A stretch of DNA of 12,456 bases, taken from NCBI GenBank assembly GCA_041487355.1, contig JBGPND010000154.1, forward strand, positions 1-12,456. The letters are read 5' to 3'. Under the pieces are notes generated by a model that saw nothing but the letters and a program-made list of their open reading frames with translations, searched no databases and had not been told where the DNA came from. Each line of letters begins with the position of its first letter. The first letter of the stretch is position 1. Below, piece by piece: positions 1 to 6,337 of this stretch. A program made the position numbers and the translations under genes. The DNA is from JAMXLO01 sp041487355 (lineage in GTDB: Bacteria > Pseudomonadota > Alphaproteobacteria > Acetobacterales > Acetobacteraceae).

Positions 1-19
1 CTGAGATAGGTCAGATTCC

Positions 20-48
20 TTGACAGGACCAAATCAGTCCTGTATAGG
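20..48 (+). promoter_or_regulatory. Predicted housekeeping sigma-70 promoter of rpoH
   Basis: A perfect -35 hexamer TTGACA (20-25) is followed after exactly 17 bases by TATAGG (43-48), four of six matches to the -10 consensus. Transcription would begin near 55 and give a leader of about 180 nt before the rpoH start. No other pair of this quality was seen upstream of the gene. No clear RpoH-type promoter was recognised in the leader, so autoregulation is neither supported nor excluded. Confidence 0.6.
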
Positions 49-114
49 GAATGCGCCGGCACGAACGGGTGTATTGTGCCGGTGGGGACGTCTGGACACG
101 CCGCTGCCAGAATT

Positions 115-154
115 GGGGTGGGTATCCGGGACGTGATGTCCCATCCCGCACCCG
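115..154 (+). promoter_or_regulatory. Stem-loop in the rpoH leader
   Basis: The core is a perfect hairpin, GGGAC (128-132), loop GTGAT, GTCCC (138-142). Flanking bases GGGTG on the left and CACCC on the right can extend it with an internal bulge. It lies about 80 nt before the Shine-Dalgarno and so does not mask it directly. It could be a leader RNA structure with a role in stability or regulation, or chance pairing in GC-rich DNA. Confidence 0.3.
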
Positions 155-220
155 GACTGGTCACAGTCACAATCCGGCCTCAGTCCTGCGCCGTACTGGG
201 CAGACCTGAAGCCGCCGACG

Positions 221-227
221 AAAGGAG
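221..227 (+). promoter_or_regulatory. Ribosome binding site that fixes the rpoH TTG start
   Basis: AAAGGAG is the strongest Shine-Dalgarno upstream of rpoH and sits 7 nt before a TTG at 235-237 that is in frame with the sigma-factor coding sequence. The in-frame ATG and GTG codons further upstream have no comparable site and would add a tail with no resemblance to RpoH. GGAGC (224-228) is complementary to GCTCC (259-263), and CCTTC (228-232) to GAAGG (265-269), both inside the early coding region, so the site could be partly masked in the mRNA. Confidence 0.65.
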
Positions 228-234
228 CCTTCCG

Positions 235-1170
235 TTGGCCTCTGCCGTCATCAATGTCGCTCCCGAAGGAAACCTCTCGCGGTATCTCCAGGATATCCGC
301 AAGTTTCCCATGCTTTCGCCGGAGGAGGAGCTCGCGCTCTCCCGCCGGTGGCGCGACCACGAGGATATGGAAGCAGCACACAAGCTTGTCACATCACATC
401 TCAGGCTCGTGGCGAAAATCGCCATGGGATACCGCGGCTACGGCCTGCCGGTCGGAGAACTGATCTCCGAGGGCAATGTCGGCATGATGCAGGCGGTGAA
501 GCGGTTCGATCCGGACCGCGGGTTCCGGCTGGCTACCTACGCCATGTGGTGGATCCGCGCCGCGATCCAGGAATACATCCTGCACAGTTGGTCGCTGGTG
601 AAGATGGGCACCACCGCGGCGCAGAAGAAGCTGTTCTTCAACCTCCGCCGGCTGAAGGGCCAGATGCAGGCGATCGACGATGGCGACCTGCAGCCCGAAC
701 AGGTGGCCAAGATCGCCCGCATGCTCGATGTGCCCGAGCAGGACGTGGTGAGCATGAACCGCCGCCTCGCCGCGCCCGACCACAGCCTGAATGCGCCGGT
801 CCGTCAGGACAGCGAGGGCGAGTGGCAGGACTGGCTGGTCGACGAGACCGAAAGCCAGGAAACCAGCATCGCCGAACGCGAGGAGCTGACCGGGCGCAAG
901 GCGCTGCTGTCCAGCGCACTCAAGACGCTGAACGAGCGCGAGCGCCACATCCTCATCGAGCGGCGGCTGAAGGACAATCCGACCACGCTCGAGGAGCTGT
1001 CACAGCAATACGGCATCTCGCGCGAGCGGGTGCGGCAGATCGAGGTCCGCGCATTCGAGAAGCTGCAGAAGGCGATGAAGGCGCAGATCGCCGAACGCCG
1101 TCTGCAGTCGCATGCGCTGGCGGCGGCGACGAACCGCCAGGCGCCGGCGCGGGCCCCGGCTGACCACTGA
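235..1170 (+). CDS. rpoH: RNA polymerase sigma-32 factor RpoH (heat-shock sigma)
   Basis: This is the alternative sigma factor that directs RNA polymerase to heat-shock promoters. From the TTG start the protein has 311 residues, close to the usual size of about 290-300. Region 2 is clear at about residues 70-118 (GLPVGELISEG, then the FRLATYAMWWIRAAIQEYI segment for -10 recognition and melting). The RpoH box QKKLFFNLR, diagnostic for this subfamily and absent from RpoD, is at 130-138. The region 4.2 helix-turn-helix is at about 250-282 (TTLEEL, then GISRERVRQIEVRAFEKL). The last 20 or so residues are an Ala/Pro-rich tail ending ADH, encoded by a dispersed repeat. The gene is monocistronic and convergent with the next gene, stop codons only 8 bp apart. 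Translation from TTG probably lowers basal expression. The identification is secure; the start is well supported by the ribosome binding site. Confidence 0.96.
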   Translation: MASAVINVAPEGNLSRYLQDIRKFPMLSPEEELALSRRWRDHEDMEAAHKLVTSHLRLVAKIAMGYRGYGLPVGELISEGNVGMMQAVKRFDPDRGFRLATYAMWWIRAAIQEYILHSWSLVKMGTTAAQKKLFFNLRRLKGQMQAIDDGDLQPEQVAKIARMLDVPEQDVVSMNRRLAAPDHSLNAPVRQDSEGEWQDWLVDETESQETSIAEREELTGRKALLSSALKTLNERERHILIERRLKDNPTTLEELSQQYGISRERVRQIEVRAFEKLQKAMKAQIAERRLQSHALAAATNRQAPARAPADH

Positions 1171-1184
1171 TCGCCTGATCACTG
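1159..1184. repeat. CACTGA-type repeat at the rpoH / membrane-protein convergent junction
   Basis: TGACCACTGA (1161-1170) and TGATCACTG (1176-1184) are imperfect copies spaced by 5 bp. They include the stop codons of both convergent genes. The 17 bases at 1159-1175 match the minus-strand end of hisZ (5066-5050) with two mismatches. Confidence 0.5.
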
Positions 1185-1664
1185 CTCTCCGCCGGGCGGA
1201 TCGAGGCCCCATTCCTCTGCGAGCCGGGTGCACAATGCGCGCAATTGAGCGGTGCGTGAAATGCTGAGCGCTTCCAGCGTTGCACGGACCACGACCGGTG
1301 CCACCTCTGCCAGCAGCCAGCCTGCGGCCTCGGCAGCCCATGCCGTTCCCAGCACGTGCAGGTTCCCCAGCAGGGCGGCCGCGCCGGACATGCTATGGCC
1401 GCTCACCCAAAGCGAGTGGAGCGGATCGACCGAGGCGGCCATGCCAAGCAGCGCGACGCTGCGCGCCTTCGGCCGTCCGGGCTGACGATCGAGCAGCAGC
1501 GCCAGCACCGCGGGGCCGAGCAGGACACCCATCAGCAAGGCGGTGGGCGGGGCGAGCATCGCCATCGCCCCGCACAGCAACCCCTGCAACCACACCATGG
1601 AATGCTGCCGCGGCTGCGCGGCGACTATGCCGGTGACTGCCGGATCCGGTGTGCGTTTGGCCAT
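1179..1664 (-). CDS. Small hydrophobic membrane protein of unknown function
   Basis: I do not recognise this family. The 161-residue protein has a short polar N-terminus, then a strongly hydrophobic stretch at about residues 23-58 (rich in Leu, Ala, Gly, Met) that could form one or two membrane helices. A Pro/Arg break (QPGRPKAR) and a second, more broken hydrophobic region follow, then an Arg-rich, probably cytoplasmic C-terminus. The ATG at 1664 is preferred because GAGG lies 8 nt upstream, overlapping the stop codon of the pseudokinase gene; a GTG at 1673 is the alternative and would overlap that stop by nothing. The 10-bp spacing implies translational coupling to the pseudokinase, itself membrane-anchored, so the two proteins may act together. 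That partnership is inference from position only. The gene ends 8 bp from the convergent rpoH. Confidence 0.72.
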   Translation of the reverse strand: MAKRTPDPAVTGIVAAQPRQHSMVWLQGLLCGAMAMLAPPTALLMGVLLGPAVLALLLDRQPGRPKARSVALLGMAASVDPLHSLWVSGHSMSGAAALLGNLHVLGTAWAAEAAGWLLAEVAPVVVRATLEALSISRTAQLRALCTRLAEEWGLDPPGGEQ

Positions 1665-1674
1665 GCCTGCCACC

Positions 1675-3666
1675 TCAGCTCAGAGCCGCAACCACGAGCA
1701 CGGTCGCGAGCGTTGCGAGCCCAATCCCAGCGGCAATCTCCTGGCCGAGGCGATTGGCCACGCTGGCTCGGCTGCTGGCGCCAGCAGCGATCTGCGCCAG
1801 CTCGGCATCGATACGGCCAAGCTCCACCGCGGCCACCTGCGCTTCGCGGGCATCGGCGTCGTGGCCCGCCGGGTCGTCCACCAAGGCCAGCATCGGCGCC
1901 AGGTAACCAACCTGGGCAAGCGCCTGAAGGCGCTCGGTGATCGAGGCACGGCTATCCCGGTTGCGCCAGGTCACCAGCGCCGGCCCGGCCTGCTCGGCCA
2001 ACCAGGCAGCGAGACCGGGCAGCGCCTGGGTGCGGTGGCGGGTCTGCAACTCAGCCAGAATTCGAATCTGCGCCAGCCAGGCTGCATCGTCCGGCCCCCC
2101 GCCGGCCAGTGCCACGAGCTCGCTGTCCAGGCGCCGTTCCGACCGCGCGGCGATGAAGGTCGCAATGTGCGTATCCACCGGCCTGACCTGCTTGCGGTCC
2201 ACGCGGCCAGCCGCATCCTCCAGGGCCTGCAGCAGCTCCGGCAATCGCGTCACCCAGTGGCCGCCCATCAGCTCGCTGGAACACGGCATGAGCGGGTTGA
2301 GCAGATAGCACAGCCGTGCCTCCCCGCCGCCCGCCCCGCGGAGCTGCAGCCAGGCGTGCTGCTGGCGGGCCTGCCCCCGCAGCTCGGCGAAATCGCAGCG
2401 TTCCGGTCGCATGGCGGCCCAATTGCCGGCCAGTTCGAGCGCGACCACTTCCTGCAGCCGCGCACTCGCATCAGGGTCGGTCGCCCGCGCCGCAGCAAGC
2501 GCCGCACCGATACCGTCGGGCCAAAGCGCGAGGCCGCGCCAGCACAACGGTGCCAGCGGATCGAGCAATGCGATCGCGCGCATCACCAGTGCGGCGTCGC
2601 CAGGCGCATCGTCGGGCAGCGAATCCAGAACCCGATGACGCACGAGGTCTTCCAGCCGGGCGGCGAGCAGGGCGTCACCGACGCCGCGCCGCAGCCACAG
2701 AACAACCGCCCCGCTGCGCAATGCATGCACGCCGGTTTCAGGCTCGACTGCCATTGCGTGCGCCAGTGACCTTGCGTCCCATATCTCGGCCGCCGCCATC
2801 GGCATCGCGCGCTGTGAGCGACGCGGCGGGCGGGCAGCGACACGGCGACCGCGCGCGCTGGCCGGGTCGAGCAGCAGACTGGGCGGCGGCCGATGTTCGG
2901 GATCCTCCGCCAGCATGCCGCGCACCAGATCGCCGACGACAGGTGGCAGGCGCTGGTCACCCAGGAGGGCGGCATACGTCCCCAGCTCAAGCTTGCGGCG
3001 CAGGATGGCCGCATCGTCCAGTTGTGCCAGTGGTGCGTGGCCAAGGCCGAGGCAGAGCAGCAGCACGCCGAGCGAATAGACGTCGTCGGCGATGCTGCCG
3101 TCGCCCCGGCCTGCCGGCAGGCACATGGCGGAATAGGGCGGCTCGAACAGCGCAGGCTGCCCCACGCCTGGTGGTGCGGCCCAGGCTGAGCCCAACACGA
3201 CCAGTTGACCGGGGCGGGGCTGGAACACATTGTCGAGGCGAATGCCCCGATGGGTCACGCCGCGCGCCTGCATTTGCTCGAGGACCAGCGCCGCCGGCCG
3301 GAGCACGCATTCAAGCAGTTCGGCCTCCGGCCAGGGACGCGGTCTCGCCAGCAGGCTTGGTCCGGGCGGCGCCAGGCAGATGACGTAGCAGGCCTCTTCC
3401 GCGGAACCCGGCTGCGCGGCGGTGATGCCGTGCGCCAGCGGCGTGAGAAGTCCGTCGATCGGAACAGAGAGCGCCTGCAGCGCCCGCGGCCTGGGCGGCA
3501 GGTGTCGCTGGACCTGTATCGCCATCAGGTCGGTTCGCCCGGTGCTCTGATCGACCGCGGCGAAGGCGGCAAGCCCGCCCACCGCCGGCAGCGGCCGACC
3601 CACCTCCACCGCGTATCGGTCGGCGATCAGAGCGACACCGGGTCGGGGCGGAGCGGGGTTGGCCAT
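1675..3666 (-). CDS. Membrane-anchored eukaryotic-type protein kinase-like protein (predicted pseudokinase)
   Basis: The 663-residue protein has a kinase fold at about residues 15-270, traced by subdomain order. A degenerate Gly loop lies near 22-35, MAIQ is at 48-51 where VAIK is expected, HRGIRLDN at 139-146 replaces HRDxKPxN, LGSAWA at 158-163 replaces DFG, an activation-loop EPPY is at 175-178, DDVYSLGVLLL at 194-204 is typical of subdomain IX, and EDPEHRP at 254-260 matches subdomain XI. The ATP-anchoring Lys, catalytic Asp and metal-binding Asp are thus Gln, Gly and Ser, so phosphotransfer is unlikely. A middle region of about 370 residues is unrecognised and rich in Ala, Leu and Arg. 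The last 20 residues form a hydrophobic tail helix (644-662), suggesting a cytoplasmic protein anchored at its C-terminus. The gene follows purA by 58 bp and is coupled to the small membrane protein downstream. The kinase fold is confident; a scaffold or sensor role is speculation. Confidence 0.85.
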   Translation of the reverse strand: MANPAPPRPGVALIADRYAVEVGRPLPAVGGLAAFAAVDQSTGRTDLMAIQVQRHLPPRPRALQALSVPIDGLLTPLAHGITAAQPGSAEEACYVICLAPPGPSLLARPRPWPEAELLECVLRPAALVLEQMQARGVTHRGIRLDNVFQPRPGQLVVLGSAWAAPPGVGQPALFEPPYSAMCLPAGRGDGSIADDVYSLGVLLLCLGLGHAPLAQLDDAAILRRKLELGTYAALLGDQRLPPVVGDLVRGMLAEDPEHRPPPSLLLDPASARGRRVAARPPRRSQRAMPMAAAEIWDARSLAHAMAVEPETGVHALRSGAVVLWLRRGVGDALLAARLEDLVRHRVLDSLPDDAPGDAALVMRAIALLDPLAPLCWRGLALWPDGIGAALAAARATDPDASARLQEVVALELAGNWAAMRPERCDFAELRGQARQQHAWLQLRGAGGGEARLCYLLNPLMPCSSELMGGHWVTRLPELLQALEDAAGRVDRKQVRPVDTHIATFIAARSERRLDSELVALAGGGPDDAAWLAQIRILAELQTRHRTQALPGLAAWLAEQAGPALVTWRNRDSRASITERLQALAQVGYLAPMLALVDDPAGHDADAREAQVAAVELGRIDAELAQIAAGASSRASVANRLGQEIAAGIGLATLATVLVVAALS

Positions 3667-3698
3667 GCCGTAGCCAATCGTCCACCAGAAAGGTTGAC

Positions 3699-3716
3699 GA
3701 TCAGTGATTACTGATC
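3699..3716. repeat. Perfect inverted repeat between purA and the pseudokinase gene
   Basis: GATCAGT (3699-3705) and ACTGATC (3710-3716) form a 7-bp stem with the 4-base loop GATT. It lies 9 bp beyond the purA stop and 33 bp before the pseudokinase start. No T-run follows on either strand, so it is not a classical intrinsic terminator. It could modulate read-through or mRNA processing inside the operon. Its bases belong to the CACTGATCG-like repeat set found at other junctions here. Confidence 0.5.
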
Positions 3717-3724
3717 ACGGACCG

Positions 3725-5014
3725 TCAGCCCTCGAACGGATCCTTCACCATGATCGTGTCATCCCGCTCGGGGCTGGTGGAGAGCAGCGTCACCGGCGCT
3801 TCCACCAGTTCCTCGATGCGGCGGACATATTTCACCGCCAGGGCCGGCAAGTCGGCCCAGGAGCGCGCGCCACGGGTGGAGCCGCTCCAGCCTTCCATCA
3901 CCTCGTATTCGGGTTCGGCCGCGGCCTGCGCACCCGGTGCCGCCGGCAGATGGCGATAGCGTTCGCCGCGGATGCGGTAGCCGGTGCAGATGCGCAGCTC
4001 GGGCAGCCCGTCGAGCACGTCCAGCTTGGTCAGCGCCAGGCCCTGGATGCCGGCGACCTTCACTGCCTGGCGCACCAGCACCGCGTCGAACCAGCCGCAG
4101 CGGCGGCGTCTGCCGGTGACGGTGCCGAACTCGTTGCCTCGGTCGCCCAGCAACTGGCCGGTTGCATCGGCCAGTTCCGTGGGGAACGGCCCGGAACCGA
4201 CTCGCGTGCTGTAGGCCTTGGCAATGCCGAGCACGAACCCGACGGCGGCAGGTCCAAGCCCCGCCCCGGAAGCTGCCGCGGCCGCAACCGTGTTGCTCGA
4301 CGTGACATAGGGGTAGGTGCCGTGGTCGACGTCCAGCATCACCGCCTGGGCACCCTCGAACAGGATGCGCCGTCCGGCCCGCCTTGCCTCATCCAGCCGC
4401 ACCCACACCGGCTCGGCGAACGGCAGCACGCGCGGTGCCAACGCCAGCAGCCGAGCAAGCAGATCGTTCTTGGAAAATGTCTCAGCACCAAGCCCTTGCA
4501 GCAATGTATTGTGATGCAGCAACAGCTCGTCCAGCTTGTCGGCCAGGGTCTCCGGCTCGGCCAGATCGGCGATCCGGATAGCCCGGCGAGCAACCTTGTC
4601 CTCGTAGGCGGGTCCTATGCCGCGACCGGTGGTGCCGATCTTGCGGTCGCCACGCGCCGCCTCCCGCGCCCGGTCGATCGCCGAATGCATCGGCAGGATC
4701 AGCGTGGCGTTCTCGGCGATGCGGAGAGTGGCTGGGGTGACCTCGATGCCCTGCGCCCTCACACGCTCGATCTCGGCCAGCAGCGCCTCCGGGTCGATCA
4801 CCACGCCGTTGCCGATGATGCCGAGCTTGCCGCGCACCAGGCCGGAGGGCAGCAGCGACAGCTTGTAGGTCTCGTTGCCGACCACCAGCGTATGGCCCGC
4901 GTTGTGGCCGCCCTGGAAGCGCACCACGATGTCGGCACGGCTGGCCAGCCAGTCGACCACCTTGCCCTTGCCCTCATCGCCCCATTGGGCGCCGATCACC
5001 GTGACATTGGCCAT
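3725..5014 (-). CDS. purA: Adenylosuccinate synthetase PurA
   Basis: PurA joins IMP and aspartate using GTP to give adenylosuccinate, the first committed step from IMP to AMP, in the cytoplasm. The 429-residue length is standard. The N-terminal P-loop-like motif GAQWGDEGKGK is at residues 8-18, with catalytic Asp13. GGHNAGH at 35-41 supplies catalytic His41. GTTGRGIGPAYEDK at 127-140 and FEGAQ at 219-223, followed by DVDHGTYPYVTSSN, are IMP-binding and active-site segments. STRVGSGPFPTE at 269-280 and CGWFDAV at 306-312 are intact, and TKLDVLD at 329-335 is the GTP guanine site. One small deviation is RRRR at 302-305, where most relatives have a Pro (RPRR). GGGAG lies 10 nt before the ATG. 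The gene sits 40 bp after hisZ on the same strand, an arrangement common in alphaproteobacteria, and the pair is probably cotranscribed. Confidence 0.98.
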   Translation of the reverse strand: MANVTVIGAQWGDEGKGKVVDWLASRADIVVRFQGGHNAGHTLVVGNETYKLSLLPSGLVRGKLGIIGNGVVIDPEALLAEIERVRAQGIEVTPATLRIAENATLILPMHSAIDRAREAARGDRKIGTTGRGIGPAYEDKVARRAIRIADLAEPETLADKLDELLLHHNTLLQGLGAETFSKNDLLARLLALAPRVLPFAEPVWVRLDEARRAGRRILFEGAQAVMLDVDHGTYPYVTSSNTVAAAAASGAGLGPAAVGFVLGIAKAYSTRVGSGPFPTELADATGQLLGDRGNEFGTVTGRRRRCGWFDAVLVRQAVKVAGIQGLALTKLDVLDGLPELRICTGYRIRGERYRHLPAAPGAQAAAEPEYEVMEGWSGSTRGARSWADLPALAVKYVRRIEELVEAPVTLLSTSPERDDTIMVKDPFEG

Positions 5015-5030
5015 GCGACAGTCACTCCCA

Positions 5031-5074
5031 GGGGTCAGTGGCGGTCAGTGGCGGTCAGTGGTCCGCGGTCAATG
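5031..5074. repeat. 10-bp tandem repeat between hisZ and purA
   Basis: On the plus strand the units are GGGGTCAGTG (5031-5040), GCGGTCAGTG (5041-5050) and GCGGTCAGTG (5051-5060). After 4 bases a degenerate GCGGTCAATG follows (5065-5074). The array covers most of the 40-bp gap and the last codons and stop of hisZ. The period is one helical turn, and each unit is directly repeated rather than palindromic. Nothing indicates a protein-binding role; it may be a slippage-prone repeat. Confidence 0.75.
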
Positions 5075-6209
5075 GAACCGCCGTGCCATTGCGCAGGATA
5101 TGCGAACAGAGCAAGCGCCTGGCCTCGGCCAACGGATCGCCATCAGGCCCGAGCGCCGCGATGGTGGCATAGCCGAGCCTGCGCATTCGCGCCGCCTCGT
5201 CCTGATCGGCACCAAGCGGGACGTAGAGACGCTGCCGCGCCTCCCGGGGCGGCGCTGCACGCAGGACCGCATCCGGAAACAGAGTGAGGCCGGTCGCCGG
5301 CTCGGCCTCGCCGCAGACATAGCGCCCACCGCGGCCGAGCTCCTCGTGGCGGCCGGGAGCATAAATCGTGACCGAGACGCCGGTCTCGTAGCGGAAGCCG
5401 CGAAACTCCACCGGGTCGATCGTCAGGCGCAGCGTCGGGGCGCGGGCACGGATCGCAGCCACCGCGTCGGCGAGCCGGCTCGCCAGCTCGCGCGCAGCCT
5501 GCGGCAGCTTCGCGGCCTCCAGAGCCCGCAGCGCCCGGTCCGCCGGGCCGGCAGCCAGCAGCAGGTCGGTCAGGGTCGGCGCCAGGCTGCCGCCAAGGCG
5601 CGCGACCGAGGCAGCGTCCTTGCGATCGAGCGCGCGTGCCAGGCCGGCACGGCTTGCGCCTTCGAGTGCCGCATCGTCCAGCAGCACGGGGACCAGGGTC
5701 GGCAGGGTGAGGTCGAAACTGGTGCGCGTGAGGCCAACCGAAGCCAGCGCCTCCGCCCCCACCAGCACGATCTCGGCATCCGCCGCGGGATTGTCGCAGC
5801 CGATCAGCTCGATCCCGGCCTGGGCGATCTGCCGGTCCGGCGCAAGCTGGGTGCCACGCACGCGCAGGCACTGGCCGGCATAAGACAGGCGCAGCGGCCG
5901 TGGGGCGTGGGCGAGGCGCGTCGTGGCGATCCGCGCGACCTGCGGCGTGGTGTCGGCACGCAGGCCCATCATGCGCTGGCTCACCGGGTCCATCAGCCGG
6001 AACGTCTGCTCTGCGACCGCGGCGCCGGAGCCGGCCAGCAGGTTGTCCTCGAACTCCAGCAGCGGCGGCTTGACCCGCTGATAGCCGTGACCCGCGAATA
6101 CCTCCATGAGCGACTCGACCGCCGAAGCCTCGGTTTCGGCATCGGGCGGCAGCAGGTCGCGCAGGCCAGCGGGCAGCAGGGCGCGATTGTTCGGCAGATC
6201 ATCGCTCAT
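5055..6209 (-). CDS. hisZ: ATP phosphoribosyltransferase regulatory subunit HisZ
   Basis: HisZ is a catalytically dead relative of histidyl-tRNA synthetase that binds short-form HisG and is needed for its activity and histidine feedback in the first step of histidine synthesis. The 384-residue protein has the class II synthetase core without an anticodon-binding domain. It shows LLPAGLRDLLPP at 11-22, the motif-1-like segment KPPLLEFED at 47-55, LRADTTPQVAR at 83-93, a motif-2 region ending RQIAQAGIELIG at 126-137, and GRGGRY at 292-297 in the motif-3 area. Its length and the absence of the canonical HisRS histidine-specific motifs favour HisZ over HisS. GAAGG lies 5 nt before the ATG, directly after a heptamer repeat. 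It is the first gene of the hisZ-purA operon, divergent from the MBOAT gene. No hisG is in the window. The final residues TADH are encoded by the junction repeat. Confidence 0.94.
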   Translation of the reverse strand: MSDDLPNNRALLPAGLRDLLPPDAETEASAVESLMEVFAGHGYQRVKPPLLEFEDNLLAGSGAAVAEQTFRLMDPVSQRMMGLRADTTPQVARIATTRLAHAPRPLRLSYAGQCLRVRGTQLAPDRQIAQAGIELIGCDNPAADAEIVLVGAEALASVGLTRTSFDLTLPTLVPVLLDDAALEGASRAGLARALDRKDAASVARLGGSLAPTLTDLLLAAGPADRALRALEAAKLPQAARELASRLADAVAAIRARAPTLRLTIDPVEFRGFRYETGVSVTIYAPGRHEELGRGGRYVCGEAEPATGLTLFPDAVLRAAPPREARQRLYVPLGADQDEAARMRRLGYATIAALGPDGDPLAEARRLLCSHILRNGTAVPLTADH

Positions 6210-6337
6210 TTGAGCCTTCAGCTATCAGCTATCAGGCCTCGGAGGAACACCAGATCGGTGATCCGGTCGGCGCAAGCAATGGAGTGGCGTTTACCCTTGG
6301 TTATGCCGGGCGTCGGACACTCACGCCACCGCGTACC
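6210..6337. other. Divergent intergenic region between hisZ and the MBOAT gene
   Basis: These 128 bp must hold the promoters of both the hisZ operon and the acyltransferase operon. I could not find a convincing -35/-10 pair on either strand. GGAGGA (6241-6246) resembles a strong Shine-Dalgarno but no usable start codon follows at a suitable distance. The segment nearest hisZ is the heptamer array described separately. Confidence 0.5.
6215..6235 (-). repeat. Heptamer tandem repeat just upstream of hisZ
   Basis: Read toward hisZ the units are CTGATAG, CTGATAG and CTGAAGG, the last supplying the GAAGG Shine-Dalgarno. The array therefore lies in the 5' untranslated region and abuts the ribosome binding site. 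A one-unit change in copy number would move upstream sequence by 7 bp without altering the protein. Confidence 0.7.

Noticed and set aside
76..234. N-terminal extension of RpoH from an upstream start codon
   Set aside because: The additional 53 residues do not resemble sigma factors, have no good ribosome binding site, and the TTG at 235 has AAAGGAG at ideal spacing.
1188..1200. GC-rich inverted repeat TCCGCC/GGCGGA as a terminator of rpoH
   Set aside because: It is within the coding end of the membrane protein, leaves almost no loop unless the stem is shortened to 4 bp, and has no T-run.
1543..2769. Plus-strand open frame of 408 codons opposite the pseudokinase gene
   Set aside because: It lies wholly antisense to a gene with clear domain motifs, and its translation is low-complexity (Arg, Gln, Ala, Pro, Gly) with no recognisable motif. 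Long antisense frames are expected in GC-rich DNA.
3704..5287. Plus-strand open frame of 527 codons opposite purA
   Set aside because: It is antisense to purA, has no family resemblance and runs across the tandem repeat and into hisZ.
6241..6246. GGAGGA as Shine-Dalgarno of an additional small gene or of the MBOAT gene
   Set aside because: No start codon in a useful frame and distance follows; the MBOAT start is about 90 bp away.
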